Shown here: positions 46,917-56,253 of the stretch, one piece after another
Layout of the letters: every line of letters starts with the position of its first letter
Position numbering within the stretch: the stretch's first letter is position 1
Assembly (NCBI RefSeq): GCF_030653755.1
Contig: NZ_JAURYU010000008.1
Coordinates: 17,387-81,386 of the forward strand
Direction of reading: 5' to 3'
Length of the DNA stretch: 64,000 bases
Source of the DNA: Methylotenera sp.
Lineage (GTDB): Bacteria > Pseudomonadota > Gammaproteobacteria > Burkholderiales > Methylophilaceae
Made by a program: the position numbers and the translations under genes
The notes under the pieces: model-generated
Database searches by the model: none
The model's input: the letters and a program-made list of their open reading frames with translations, nothing else
What the model was told of the DNA's origin: nothing

Positions 46917-48266
46917 TTATAAATATTTAACGACCATCGCATTACTTAAATCAGCCGCAACAATCGGCAACTTCACATAATAACCGCTACCTGAAGCCTC
47001 TTGTATCGGTTCACCTTTTTTATTGAACATAGCTTCAACGACAATATCTTGATTACCTGTAGGATGTATCACCTGTAAACGGTCACCCACGGCAAACTTG
47101 TTGCGCGCTTCAATATCAGCTACACCTTTTTCTGCATCATAAGCTACCACATCACCCACATATAAACTGCGGCTAGAACTTGAATAACCTTGTTTGTAAT
47201 TTTGGTGCTCTGCGGTGTGGTGACGCTGATAAAAACCATCGGTATAGCCACGGTTAGCCAAATTCTCTAAATCCCCTAGCAAGTTCCAATCAAATGGACG
47301 TCCAGCTAACGCATCATCAATCGCCTGACGATAGTTTTGGCAAGTACGTGCTACGTAGTAGCGAGATTTAGTCCGCCCTTCAATCTTAAGCGAGTCTACC
47401 CCCATCTTAATCAAGCGCTCTACGTGCTCAATCGCGCGCAAATCCTTACTGTTCATGATGTAAGTACCGTGCTCATCCTCTTCAATAGGAAGCAACTCTC
47501 CTGGGCGGCCTTTTTCTTCAATCAAATAAACTTTATCAGCTAATGGATGACGCGGCAAACTGCCACAGCCAGACAAACTTGATTTTTCCATTTCCGCTTT
47601 AAAGTCAAACTCATCAAGACGTATCACGCCAGCAGCATCTTCTGCCGCATCATGCACTTTATAGTCCCAACGGCAGCTATTAGTACAAGTCCCTTGATTA
47701 GGATCACGCTGGTTAAAATAGCCAGAAAGTAAGCAACGGCCAGAGTAAGCAATACATAAAGCGCCATGTACGAAAACCTCTAACTCCATCTCTGGGCATT
47801 GCTGACGGATATCTTCAATTTCATCTAAAGACAACTCACGCGATAAAATCACGCGCGTTAAGCCTAAACTTTGCCAAAACTTCACTGTCGCAAAATTCAC
47901 CGTATTGGCCTGCACAGAAAGATGTACTGGCATTTCAGGCCACTTCTCACGCACCATCATAATTAAGCCAGGGTCAGACATAATCAAAGCATCTGGACGC
48001 ATGGCAATCACAGGCGCCATATCTGCCATGTAAGTTTTAACTTTAGCGTTATGCGGTGCAATATTGCTCGCTACAAAAAACTTTTTACCACGTGCATGCG
48101 CCTCGTTAATACCGATTTCAAGATTCGCCATCGTAAAATCATTATTACGCGCACGTAAACTATAACGTGGCTGTCCTGCATAAATCGCATCTGCGCCATA
48201 ATCAAACGCAGTACGCATACGATCCAAGTCACCCGCTGGGGCTAATAATTCAGGTATTTTCATCAC
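46917..48266 (-). CDS. trhP: tRNA 5-hydroxyuridine modification protein TrhP (YegQ), U32 peptidase family
   Basis: 449 residues. Starts KIPELLAPAGDLDRMRTAFDYGADAIYAG; the U32 signature is in EVFVHGALCIAYSGRCLLSGYFNQRDPNQGTC with four cysteines that can bind an iron-sulphur cluster. YegQ was called a protease but works in prephenate-dependent hydroxylation of U34 in certain tRNAs. C-terminal barrel YVGDVVAYDAEKGVADIEARN. Single gene. Confidence 0.92.
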   Translation of the reverse strand: MMKIPELLAPAGDLDRMRTAFDYGADAIYAGQPRYSLRARNNDFTMANLEIGINEAHARGKKFFVASNIAPHNAKVKTYMADMAPVIAMRPDALIMSDPGLIMMVREKWPEMPVHLSVQANTVNFATVKFWQSLGLTRVILSRELSLDEIEDIRQQCPEMELEVFVHGALCIAYSGRCLLSGYFNQRDPNQGTCTNSCRWDYKVHDAAEDAAGVIRLDEFDFKAEMEKSSLSGCGSLPRHPLADKVYLIEEKGRPGELLPIEEDEHGTYIMNSKDLRAIEHVERLIKMGVDSLKIEGRTKSRYYVARTCQNYRQAIDDALAGRPFDWNLLGDLENLANRGYTDGFYQRHHTAEHQNYKQGYSSSSRSLYVGDVVAYDAEKGVADIEARNKFAVGDRLQVIHPTGNQDIVVEAMFNKKGEPIQEASGSGYYVKLPIVAADLSNAMVVKYL

Positions 48267-48317
48267 TATTACTTCACTTAATCTCTATAAAATCAAAAGA
48301 ACAAAGCCAGACAAGGC

Positions 48318-48379
48318 GCAAATTAAAAAAGAGCGCCGCGGCATATCAATCATAGGTAAGGTGCTCTTTTTTAATTTGC
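48318..48379. terminator. Long inverted repeat between yjbQ and trhP
   Basis: GCAAATTAAAAAAGAGC (48318-48334) and GCTCTTTTTTAATTTGC (48363-48379), perfect 17-base arms around 28 bases. Each arm carries six As or Ts in a row, so it could terminate on either strand. The long AT-rich arms and long loop are unusual for a terminator. Confidence 0.55.
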
Positions 48380-48407
48380 AACACCGTATGGGTATGTTGT
48401 TTTGGTT

Positions 48408-48827
48408 TTATTCACCAATAATTTTCACAAGCACACGCTTCTTACGCTTACCATCAAACTCACCGTAAAATATCTGCTCCCAAGGGCCAAAATCCAGCTC
48501 ACCATCCGTAATAGCCACTACAACCTCACGCCCCATAATTTGGCGTTTCATGTGTGCATCTGCATTATCTTCGCCAGTATCATTATGGCGATAACTACTC
48601 ACAGGCTCATGTGGTGCAAGACGTTCCAACCACTGCGTATAGTCATGATGCAAGCCGCGCTCATCATCATTGATAAACACACTGGCCGTAATATGCATTG
48701 CATTAATTAAAACCAAGCCTTCACGCACACCACTCTCACGTAGGCACTCACGAATTTGCTCGGTAATACGGATAAATGCAACGCGTGTAGGTGGATTAAA
48801 CCAAAGTTCTTTACGATAGCTTTTCAT
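48408..48827 (-). CDS. YjbQ-family protein (secondary thiamine-phosphate synthase type)
   Basis: 139 residues from the ATG at 48827, with AAGGA 10 bases upstream; an in-frame TTG at 48848 has no site. The family core is visible as [31 protein letters not shown] and [49 protein letters not shown]. Members have a weak thiamine-phosphate synthase activity in some reports; the cellular role is unclear. Confidence 0.88.
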   Translation of the reverse strand: MKSYRKELWFNPPTRVAFIRITEQIRECLRESGVREGLVLINAMHITASVFINDDERGLHHDYTQWLERLAPHEPVSSYRHNDTGEDNADAHMKRQIMGREVVVAITDGELDFGPWEQIFYGEFDGKRKKRVLVKIIGE

Positions 48828-48912
48828 CAAATAATCCTTAAATTTCAATAGCCTAATTTTAACATTGCATTATATCTCGCTCGTCACAAAATTCCACTAT
48901 ATAAAAATGGTT

Positions 48913-48943
48913 AAAAAAAATGGCCTCACATCGGAGGCCATTT
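48913..48943 (-). terminator. Terminator downstream of the SoxYZ-like gene
   Basis: Minus strand: AAATGGCCTC and GAGGCCATTT around CGATGT, then seven Ts. About 200 bases after the stop codon; the region between (48944-49144) holds nothing else. Confidence 0.8.
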
Positions 48944-49144
48944 CAGATTCTAACTAATGCTTTCAACATGCTTTTGTAGGAGCAATCGTCTGGCGTGTGA
49001 GTAAGGCAATTTATTGCCTATATTCCACGGACATGCCTAGCACTGGTAACCGCGAAGTGACAACTGTGCTTATAGGACTGCACTTACAAACACAAATGCA
49101 GATTGTTTACCTATATAAACAAACTACCAGCACCAAAGCCAATC

Positions 49145-49954
49145 TTATATTTTTACATCATATTGGTAGCTAAATGTTTTACCTTCATTATCAGTAGCAA
49201 CTGCCTCTAACTTACCTGTTGAAGCTGGAATAAAGCTAAATTTGAAATATGGATCCTCTGCGGTACCTACACCCACGTCCACCGTCATCAACGGTTTGCC
49301 GCTATAAACAAACTCAACTTTATTAATATAAAAAGCAGGGACATAGCCTTGAGAAACCAAATCGCGTTGCAAGCCTGTACGCATAATGTGTTTAATATTA
49401 AAAGTTGCCGTAGTTGGTGTACCAACTTTGACTGGCGTCTCTACATTCATCTTAATACGTCCAGCTGCTGCACGAATCTCAGATTCGTTATTCTCTACCA
49501 TGCCACCACATCCGCCAGCGGCTCTGATCTCACGTGAGGCCAGATATAAGGAGCCATCTGCCGTTTCACCCACCAAACGCACAAATGCATCCGTCTCAAA
49601 ACGAATACGTGTTGATAACTGGAAATTACCTAAGGTATCAGTCAAATGATAAATTGCAGTAATAGGAATCGGATTTGCATCAACAAAGGCATATAGCTTT
49701 TTAATCACCACGCCATTCGCTGCTGCATTATCAATGCTGTAAGTCACTGGCACTTGCGCGCCACTTTCCGCACGTTTCGGTGCTTCAATCTTAATGAAAT
49801 CAACTTCTTTCATTTCACGTTTTGCAAAAAAAGCCTCTTTCATCACAGGCCATAATTTCGGGTCAGCCTCCGCATAAGTGTTAGCAATAAAAGCTAAAGA
49901 CAAGCCAACAGCTATTGCTACTTTACTAAACCACCTTTGAAATTGCATAGCCAT
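49145..49954 (-). CDS. Quinoprotein dehydrogenase-associated SoxYZ-like carrier
   Basis: 269 residues. Signal peptide about 1-29. A SoxY-like domain follows, ending in the swinging-arm motif AAGGCGGMVENN (about 145, with its cysteine), and a SoxZ-like domain completes the protein (about 160-269). It is a fused carrier like those near PQQ- and lanthanide-dependent dehydrogenases, distinct from true thiosulphate SoxYZ. No soxA, B or X is near. It lies 2.3 kb from pqqA, which fits a role with quinoproteins. Confidence 0.9.
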   Translation of the reverse strand: MAMQFQRWFSKVAIAVGLSLAFIANTYAEADPKLWPVMKEAFFAKREMKEVDFIKIEAPKRAESGAQVPVTYSIDNAAANGVVIKKLYAFVDANPIPITAIYHLTDTLGNFQLSTRIRFETDAFVRLVGETADGSLYLASREIRAAGGCGGMVENNESEIRAAAGRIKMNVETPVKVGTPTTATFNIKHIMRTGLQRDLVSQGYVPAFYINKVEFVYSGKPLMTVDVGVGTAEDPYFKFSFIPASTGKLEAVATDNEGKTFSYQYDVKI

Positions 49955-50059
49955 ACCATACGCTCCAAATTAATTTTTATGATTTTTTGTTTTAATACGC
50001 CTATGACAAACTATGTGACTAGATAGTTCTCACGGGCCAATGCCTAGCAAGAAAGCGAT

Positions 50060-50455
50060 TTAAACACTCTCGTTTTCCATATAAAAAAACAACTCTATGC
50101 CATTACCCACAGGGTCTTTAAAGTTAATCTGCTTCACGTTCAATACAGGTAAATCGCGCGTTGTATAGTGTATGTTGCGACTTTTTAAATGTGCCTCCAT
50201 TGCAGGCATGTCAGTACAAGTAAACGACACATGATCAATCGTCGTCAACACATTCGTTAATGGCTCACCCTCACCGCGGTACTCTGCCAGATGCAATACA
50301 TGCGTATCGCCAATATAAAGCCAAAACCCTCTACTAGTAAACCCCTCACGCGGCCCAACCTTCAAGCCCAATACATCGCAGTAAAAGTCTTTAAGTTTAA
50401 GCATCGTCTCGTAAGGCGTGCGTAGGTTGTAATGATTAAGTTGGGTGACCGGCAT
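50060..50455 (-). CDS. VOC-family (glyoxalase-like) protein
   Basis: 131 residues, one vicinal-oxygen-chelate domain: LNHYNLRTPYETMLKLKDFYCDVLGLKVGPR at the start, IGDTHVLHLAEYRGEGEP in the middle, DPVGNGIELFFYMEN at the end. Metal ligands may be the first and third histidines and the C-terminal glutamate. The substrate is unknown. Stands alone. Confidence 0.82.
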   Translation of the reverse strand: MPVTQLNHYNLRTPYETMLKLKDFYCDVLGLKVGPREGFTSRGFWLYIGDTHVLHLAEYRGEGEPLTNVLTTIDHVSFTCTDMPAMEAHLKSRNIHYTTRDLPVLNVKQINFKDPVGNGIELFFYMENESV

Positions 50456-50571
50456 AGTATGGTTTCAATAAATTGGTGTAGGTAAGTGCCATAAATAATC
50501 GGCAACAATAATCTATATACTTTAACACCTTTGACGCGACGAGTAACTAGCACAACACATGAAAGCAGCGA

Positions 50572-51099
50572 TTAATCACCTTCAAACTCGCAAAGTGAAA
50601 AAGGCGAAAAACCACCGTCAGCTAAGCGTTTTGAGCCACCTAAATCTGGCAAGTTAATCACAAAAGCACAGCCTACCACCATGCCGCCGAGCTTGTGTAT
50701 CAAAGCCGCGGCAGCTTCAGCCGTACCACCAGTCGCAATCAGATCATCCACTAACAACACCCGCTCACCTTTGGCAATTGCGTCAGTATGAATCTCTACA
50801 CGATCAGCACCATACTCTAAAGCGTAATCATGCCCAATAGTCTCAGCAGGCAGCTTGCCAGATTTACGAATCGGCACAAAGCCCACACCGAGCTTATACG
50901 CTAATGCTGCTCCAATAATAAATCCACGTGCTTCTATGCCAGCAATTTTATCTATAGGCTGGGTAGCATAATGCTGCGCAAATGCATCAATGACCATGCG
51001 AAAACCTGCAGGTTCTTTGAGTAAAGTGGTGATATCACGGAACTGAATACCCTGTTTTGGGTAATGGGGGATAGTACGAATTAGGGATTTGATGGGCAT
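50572..51099 (-). CDS. apt: Adenine phosphoribosyltransferase
   Basis: 175 residues. Makes AMP from adenine and PRPP (salvage). Start IKSLIRTIPHYPKQGIQFRDITTLL, GIEARGFIIGAALAYKLGVGFVPIRKSGKLP in the middle, PRPP-binding VLLVDDLIATGGTAEAAAALI, and VGCAFVINLPDLGG near the end, are all canonical. Full length. Confidence 0.96.
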   Translation of the reverse strand: MPIKSLIRTIPHYPKQGIQFRDITTLLKEPAGFRMVIDAFAQHYATQPIDKIAGIEARGFIIGAALAYKLGVGFVPIRKSGKLPAETIGHDYALEYGADRVEIHTDAIAKGERVLLVDDLIATGGTAEAAAALIHKLGGMVVGCAFVINLPDLGGSKRLADGGFSPFSLCEFEGD

Positions 51100-51142
51100 A
51101 AGTTTAGCACTTAGATTTTACGTAAACAGCCGTAATTAAAAT

Positions 51143-51214
51143 GTAGGGTGGGATTTAACCCCACGTGGTGAATATTGCAAGTACGCTATGCGTGGGTTCG
51201 AGAACCCACCCTAC
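51143..51214. repeat. REP-like palindromic repeat near apt
   Basis: GTAGGGTGGG (51143-51152) and CCCACCCTAC (51205-51214) with inner CCCACG/CGTGGG, all about one centre. It is of the TAGGGTGGG type found between many proteobacterial genes. It overlaps no ORF; the DUF2442 stop follows at 51219. Confidence 0.75.
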
Positions 51215-51218
51215 TGGG

Positions 51219-51485
51219 CTATTTTGCGCGATACTCGATTGAAGGAAGCCCTGCTAACAAACCTACAACACTAATATCTTCATCCAACTCTGGCCAGTGA
51301 ATACCCACACCATTGCCCATCAACTCATAAACTTTTCGTTTATCAGGTGTAGCATTATTTAAACGTGGAAACCACACTAAAGGCGCAGAAAGCACTCGCC
51401 CATCAGTTAACCTAACCACCAAATCGCTGTCCGAAGTTTCTACAGACTGTGCGATTGGCTCAGCGTTTAATGTTAAAGAAGTCAT
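51219..51485 (-). CDS. DUF2442 protein, partner of DUF4160
   Basis: 88 residues from the ATG at 51485, with GGAGG 6 bases upstream; an ORF start 11 codons earlier is less likely. DUF2442 core: VVRLTDGRVLSAPLVWFPRL then NGVGIHWPELDEDISVVGLLAG. The gene overlaps the DUF4160 gene by 26 bases. Such pairs are regarded as putative toxin-antitoxin modules, with DUF2442 as the likely antitoxin; no proof in this sequence. Confidence 0.8.
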   Translation of the reverse strand: MTSLTLNAEPIAQSVETSDSDLVVRLTDGRVLSAPLVWFPRLNNATPDKRKVYELMGNGVGIHWPELDEDISVVGLLAGLPSIEYRAK

Positions 51486-51702
51486 TCCAAGCCTCCAAAA
51501 ATAAAGCTTCATGTTCACGAACCAAACCTAATAGTTCGTTCAATTCTTTTGCGTTAAATCCTATACTACTCGCCAAGTTAACTGGGCGTAACCAAAACTT
51601 TGCTAGTCTATTATCAGATTGCACATGAATATGTGCAGGCTCCTGCCCTTCGTTGGCATAGAAAAAGAAACGAAAGGCGCCAATTCTTAGAATAGTTGGC
51701 AT
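51460..51702 (-). CDS. DUF4160 protein, putative toxin-like partner
   Basis: 80 residues from the ATG at 51702; a TTG start 10 codons upstream is possible. Core PTILRIGAFRFFFYANEGQEPAHIHVQS with KFWLRPVNLASSIGFNAKELNELLGLVREHEALFLEAWNDFF is the DUF4160 pattern. First gene of the overlapping pair with DUF2442. Confidence 0.8.
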   Translation of the reverse strand: MPTILRIGAFRFFFYANEGQEPAHIHVQSDNRLAKFWLRPVNLASSIGFNAKELNELLGLVREHEALFLEAWNDFFNIKR

Positions 51703-51776
51703 GTTAGCCCTGAACAAATAGCTGGTGTGCAAGAAATGGTTGCATTACAAATGCATTGCACCATTTAACACTCTCC

Positions 51777-51879
51777 TAAAATGCAATTCGCGATACGAGA
51801 ACTAGGCACATCCGCGTAGACAGTACGAACAGTGCGGCAAGCGGATGTAACGACGTTATCGTGAAGCGAGTGCATTTTA
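51777..51879. repeat. 103-base palindrome overlapping the aspS stop codon
   Basis: Outer arms TAAAATGCA (51777-51785) and TGCATTTTA (51871-51879); inner arms ACATCCGC (51808-51815) and GCGGATGT (51841-51848). Both pairs share one centre, 51828. The pairing between is partial. It has the size and shape of a miniature inverted-repeat element; the aspS stop is inside it. Confidence 0.65.
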
Positions 51880-53664
51880 CGCCGCGGGCGTCTGTGAGCG
51901 AACGCGAATATGTAACTCCCGCAATTGCTTCTCATCCACTTCATTCGGTGCATTGGTCATCAAGCACTGTGCACGTTGTGTTTTAGGGAATGCAATCACA
52001 TCACGAATAGATTCAGCACCCGCCATTAACGTGACTAAGCGATCTAAACCGAATGCTAAACCACCGTGTGGAGGCGCACCGTATTGCAATGCATCTAGCA
52101 AGAAGCCAAACTTCTCTTGCGCTTCTTCGCGGCTGATTTTTAATGCATCAAACACTTTAGATTGCACTTCTTGTTGATGGATACGCACAGAACCGCCGCC
52201 TACTTCCCAGCCGTTCAATACCATGTCATAAGCTTTTGATAAACATGCACCTGGGTTAGTCGTCAACAAATCTTCGTGACCGTCTTTTGGTGCAGTGAAC
52301 GGATGGTGTAATGCAACCCAACGATCAGCCTCTTCATCATGTTCGAACATTGGGAAGTCAACTACCCACAATGGCGCCCATGCGCGGCCATCTACATGGC
52401 CTTTATCGTGACCAACTTTAAGACGCAATGCACCTAAAGCCTCATTCACGACTTTAGTTTTATCTGCGCCAAAGAACACGATATCGCCATTTTGTGCGCC
52501 TGTGCGGTCAATAATCGCCTGCAACGCTGTCACATGAATGTTTTTAACAATCGGGCTTTGCAAGCCTTCTTCATTCAATTTAGTGATGTCGTTAATTTTG
52601 ATGTAAGCCAAACCTTTAGCACCGTAGATTTTTACGAACTCAGTGTAGGCATCAATTTCAGAACGGCTGATTGCCGCGCCGTTAGGCACGCGTAAGGCAG
52701 CCACACGGCCACCTGCCATATTGGCAGCACCCGCAAATACTTTAAAATCTACATCTTTCATCACATCTGAAAGCTCAGTGATTTCTAAGGTCACGCGCAT
52801 ATCTGGCTTATCTGAACCGTAGCGGCTCATGGCTTCAGCAAATGGCATACGTGGGAATTGCGCTGGTAAATCTACGTTTTGGACTTTTTTCAGCATTTGG
52901 CGAATCATTTCTTCCACCAAATCCATAATGTCGTTTTCTTCCATAAACGATGTTTCAATATCCACTTGTGTGAATTCTGGCTGACGATCAGCGCGCAAGT
53001 CTTCATCACGGAAACATTTAGTAATTTGGAAGTAACGGTCAAAGCCAGACACCATCAACAATTGTTTAAATAATTGTGGTGATTGTGGCAATGCAAAGAA
53101 CTGACCATGATGCACACGGCTAGGCACGAGGTAATCACGCGCGCCTTCTGGTGTGCTGCGTGTCAGCATTGGTGTTTCAACTTCAATAAAGCCGTTCACA
53201 TCCAAGTAGTCACGCAAGGTTTTAGCCACGCGGTAACGCAACATCATGTTTTTTTGCATCGCAGGGCGGCGCAAATCAATGTAGCGATGCTCTAAACGCA
53301 CGGTTTCAGTCAGGTTTTCATCATCCAACATGAACGGTGGTGTGAGTGATGGGTTTAATACCTCAATCTCAGTCGCCAGCATTTCTACTTCACCCGTAGG
53401 TAAGTTTGAGTTAACGGTACCTTCTGGGCGCGCGCGCACTTTACACACCACTTTTAGCACAAACTCACTACGAACAGTTTCTGCAATCGCAAATGCTTCT
53501 TTAGTATCTGGGTCGATCACAATTTGCGCCAAACCTTCACGGTCACGCAAATCGATAAAAATAACACCACCATGGTCACGGCGACGATGCGCCCAACCAC
53601 ATAATGTGACAGTTTGACCAATGTGTTCGCGGTTTAAATGGCCGCAGTAATGTGTACGCATCAT
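51877..53664 (-). CDS. aspS: Aspartyl-tRNA synthetase
   Basis: 595 residues, bacterial type. An N-terminal anticodon-binding OB domain ([31 protein letters not shown]), class II core with motif 2 [23 protein letters not shown] insertion about 290-420, and motif 3 [15 protein letters not shown]. Whether it also charges tRNA-Asn cannot be told. The C-terminal end (SQTPAA) is short. Order fmdB-DUF502-aspS is usual in betaproteobacteria; 3 bases after the DUF502 gene. Confidence 0.97.
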   Translation of the reverse strand: MMRTHYCGHLNREHIGQTVTLCGWAHRRRDHGGVIFIDLRDREGLAQIVIDPDTKEAFAIAETVRSEFVLKVVCKVRARPEGTVNSNLPTGEVEMLATEIEVLNPSLTPPFMLDDENLTETVRLEHRYIDLRRPAMQKNMMLRYRVAKTLRDYLDVNGFIEVETPMLTRSTPEGARDYLVPSRVHHGQFFALPQSPQLFKQLLMVSGFDRYFQITKCFRDEDLRADRQPEFTQVDIETSFMEENDIMDLVEEMIRQMLKKVQNVDLPAQFPRMPFAEAMSRYGSDKPDMRVTLEITELSDVMKDVDFKVFAGAANMAGGRVAALRVPNGAAISRSEIDAYTEFVKIYGAKGLAYIKINDITKLNEEGLQSPIVKNIHVTALQAIIDRTGAQNGDIVFFGADKTKVVNEALGALRLKVGHDKGHVDGRAWAPLWVVDFPMFEHDEEADRWVALHHPFTAPKDGHEDLLTTNPGACLSKAYDMVLNGWEVGGGSVRIHQQEVQSKVFDALKISREEAQEKFGFLLDALQYGAPPHGGLAFGLDRLVTLMAGAESIRDVIAFPKTQRAQCLMTNAPNEVDEKQLRELHIRVRSQTPAA

Positions 53665-53667
53665 AAT

Positions 53668-54294
53668 TTAATTGTTTGGATATTGAGTTAAAAGTTTTGG
53701 AATCTTGTTTACAGGCGCAACTACGCCCATAGAAATAATATACTTCAGTGCTTCATCTACCGTCATTTCAAGTTCTATCACATCAGCTTTTGGCATCATG
53801 AGAAAGTAACCACCCGTTGGGTTTGGCGTAGTTGGCACAAAAATGCTGACGTAATCACCGTGCAGGTGATTTGCCACATCGCCACCTGGCGTGCCCGTGA
53901 CAAAAGCAATGGTCCACGCGCCTTCTCGAGGAAACTGCACTAGTACAGCCTTGCGAAACGCATTACCAGAATCTGAAAATAAAGTATCAGACACTTGCTT
54001 AACGCTAGAATAAATCGACTTCACCACAGGCAAGCGATTAAGCAACTTTTCCCATAGTAAAATAAGCTGCATGCCAAAGAAATTAGTCGCAATCAACCCT
54101 GTGGTCAACACAATCAGTACGGTTAAAATTGCACCAATGCCTGGGATATCTCGGCCCAAAAAGGTATGTGGGTGCCAAGCTTCAGGCAACAGCAACAAGC
54201 TTTGATCCATCACACCGATAAGCGACTTTAGCACCCAGATGGTAATTACCAACGGTACTAATACTAACAAGCCTGTAATAAAGTATTTTTTCAT
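53668..54294 (-). CDS. DUF502 family membrane protein
   Basis: 208 residues, two membrane helices (about 5-25 and 50-75), then a soluble domain with GAWTIAFVTGTPGG and YVSIFVPTTPNPTGGYFLMMPKADVIEL, the DUF502 core. Function unknown. Between fmdB (24 bases) and aspS (3 bases). Confidence 0.9.
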   Translation of the reverse strand: MKKYFITGLLVLVPLVITIWVLKSLIGVMDQSLLLLPEAWHPHTFLGRDIPGIGAILTVLIVLTTGLIATNFFGMQLILLWEKLLNRLPVVKSIYSSVKQVSDTLFSDSGNAFRKAVLVQFPREGAWTIAFVTGTPGGDVANHLHGDYVSIFVPTTPNPTGGYFLMMPKADVIELEMTVDEALKYIISMGVVAPVNKIPKLLTQYPNN

Positions 54295-54318
54295 TAAGGT
54301 TGAGTCATTCAGGCTTGC

Positions 54319-54606
54319 CTAGTGGCACGCGCAACCCGTCGCACAAGCTGCGGCTGGCGCAGCGCTTGATTCACTAGCAGACTCAGATGTAGCGGAATCA
54401 GCTGATTTAGCTGATTTGCTCGCACCTCCCTTGAAGTCAGTCGCGTACCAGCCACTGCCAGTTAACTGAAAACTCGGTGCAGACACTTGCTTAGCAAAAG
54501 TCTCTTTAGCACACTGTGGGCAAGCTTCTACGCTTGCGGCACTCACTTTGCGCATGACCTCTGCTTTATGTCCGCAGCTACTACATTGATAATCGTAAAT
54601 AGGCAT
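54319..54606 (-). CDS. FmdB-family zinc ribbon protein
   Basis: 95 residues. The zinc ribbon has C8, C11, C29 and C32 (PIYDYQCSSCGHKAEVM). A serine/alanine-rich linker follows, and the C-terminus CATGCACH repeats cysteines and ends in histidine. The family name comes from an amide-metabolism locus; the function is a likely transcriptional or metal role, not settled. Confidence 0.88.
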   Translation of the reverse strand: MPIYDYQCSSCGHKAEVMRKVSAASVEACPQCAKETFAKQVSAPSFQLTGSGWYATDFKGGASKSAKSADSATSESASESSAAPAAACATGCACH

Positions 54607-54717
54607 ATAAAATCACCTCTCTCAATACGTTAAATAACCCGCAATTATACCTGAATCCAATAGAATTTCATTGAGACCACGACCGCCCAGAACTTAGCCT
54701 CTAAAGGCTAAAAGACT

Positions 54718-55812
54718 TCACTCATCAGCATCGTCATCTTGCTGATTTTTAAGGCGGCGCGTCTTAACACTTTCAGCCAGCATGTCCAGCAACGGCAACG
54801 TCTCTTCCCATCCTAAACAAGCATCAGTAATCGACTGACCATAGGTCAATTCGCAACCTGGCGCATGATCTTGGCGCCCTGCATGCAAATGTGACTCTAT
54901 CATTAAGCCCATGATGCGGTCATCGCCAGCATTTAACTGCTCGGCTACGTTTGCAGCCACTTGTGCTTGCAACTGATATTGGCGCTGACTATTAGCATGT
55001 GAGCAATCAATCATTACTTTGGCATTTAGGCCAGACTGTGCCAACTCAACTGCGGCAGCGTCTACACTTGCTGCATCATAATTAGGCGTTTTACCACCGC
55101 GCAAAATCACATGACAATCTTCATTACCTGTCGTAGAGATAATGGCTGAACGGCCTTCTTTAGTCACAGATAAAAAGTGATGAGGGCTTGCAGCGGCTTT
55201 AATCGCATCGACAGCAATACGAATATTGCCATCTGTGCCATTTTTAAAACCAACTGGGCAAGATAAACCAGACGCTAACTCACGATGAATCTGCGACTCA
55301 GTCGTGCGCGCACCAATTGCGCCCCAGCTCACTAAATCTGCCGTATATTGCGGCGTAATTGTATCTAAAAATTCAGTCGACGCTGGCAAACCCAGCTCGT
55401 TCACTTCTAACAAAAAGCGTCTAGCCAACTCTAAACCAGCATTGATGTTGAAACTACCATCCAAGTGCGGGTCGTTAATCAGGCCTTTCCAGCCAACCGT
55501 TGTGCGTGGTTTTTCAAAATACACGCGCATCACAATCAACAGTTCGTTAATGTGCTTGTGGTATTGCGTTAACAGGCGTTTTGCATATTCAATACCTGCA
55601 TCATAATCATGAATAGAGCACGGCCCGATGACCACTAGCAGGCGATCATTTGCACTATGTAAGATACGATGAATATCCGTACGGGTCTTAACAATTCTAT
55701 CGGTGGTGGCTGTACTAGGCTCAAGTTTATCCAACAGCACAGACGGTAGCGTCAGTTCTTTGATTTCGATGATGCGTACATCATCAGTAATAATTTTTTG
55801 GATAGGGCTCAT
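54718..55812 (-). CDS. aroG: 3-deoxy-7-phosphoheptulonate synthase (class I)
   Basis: 364 residues. Joins phosphoenolpyruvate and erythrose 4-phosphate in the first step of aromatic amino acid synthesis. Visible: GPCSIHD near 62, MRVYFEKPRTTVGWKGLINDP, GARTTESQIHRELASGLSCPVGFKNGTDG, and IDCSHANSQRQ for metal binding. Whether it is feedback-inhibited by phenylalanine, tyrosine or tryptophan is not decided. A hairpin and possible leader peptide precede it. Confidence 0.94.
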   Translation of the reverse strand: MSPIQKIITDDVRIIEIKELTLPSVLLDKLEPSTATTDRIVKTRTDIHRILHSANDRLLVVIGPCSIHDYDAGIEYAKRLLTQYHKHINELLIVMRVYFEKPRTTVGWKGLINDPHLDGSFNINAGLELARRFLLEVNELGLPASTEFLDTITPQYTADLVSWGAIGARTTESQIHRELASGLSCPVGFKNGTDGNIRIAVDAIKAAASPHHFLSVTKEGRSAIISTTGNEDCHVILRGGKTPNYDAASVDAAAVELAQSGLNAKVMIDCSHANSQRQYQLQAQVAANVAEQLNAGDDRIMGLMIESHLHAGRQDHAPGCELTYGQSITDACLGWEETLPLLDMLAESVKTRRLKNQQDDDADE

Positions 55813-55862
55813 TTAGATAACTCATTTGCTGCAACAAGATTTGCTGCAGCAAAAATCAAAAA

Positions 55863-55895
55863 TCAAAAACAACAAAGCCCGTATATCGCGGGCTT
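55863..55895 (-). terminator. Terminator/attenuator upstream of aroG
   Basis: Minus strand: AAGCCCG and CGGGCTT (55875-55895) around seven bases, followed by T-rich DNA. It lies about 50 bases before the aroG ATG; it can end transcripts from upstream or act as an attenuator. Confidence 0.65.
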
Positions 55896-56253
55896 ATCTA
55901 CAATAAAACGATTGAAGCAACAGTTATCCATTGAACTCACCGCCTAGAACGCTATTTGGCAGTTAACTCAATGATCAAACAACATGTATATGATAAAAGA
56001 CAATATTTTTACACACGCACAACATGGCAGTGGCTAATGAATATTTAGTAGTTTTTTGCTTTTTTGTCTTTAAAACCAATCGTCTTGTGCAATTTTAACA
56101 CTTTAAAGCTCAGTTGATACAACTTAGTCGTATTTACGGCACGATGAAACATGAGACGATTAAAGATAAAGCAGGGTAAAAGAGATATGCGCAGCATAAA
56201 CACTATTGTCTTGTGACCTATCTGGACCACAACCCTGCTACAACAAGTAACTA
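55896..56253. other. Intergenic region between the PAS-GGDEF-EAL gene and aroG
   Basis: About 350 bases. A possible 22-codon leader at 55863-55931 is discussed under findings; a 61-codon ORF on the minus strand (56045-56230) is not supported. No other structure seen. Confidence 0.4.

Noticed and set aside
49145..49954. Thiosulphate-oxidising Sox system
   Set aside because: Only a fused SoxYZ-like carrier is present; no soxA, soxB, soxX or soxC genes are near.
56045..56230. 61-codon ORF between the GGDEF-EAL gene and aroG
   Set aside because: GTG start without ribosome site, composition of an AT-rich non-coding frame, no family.
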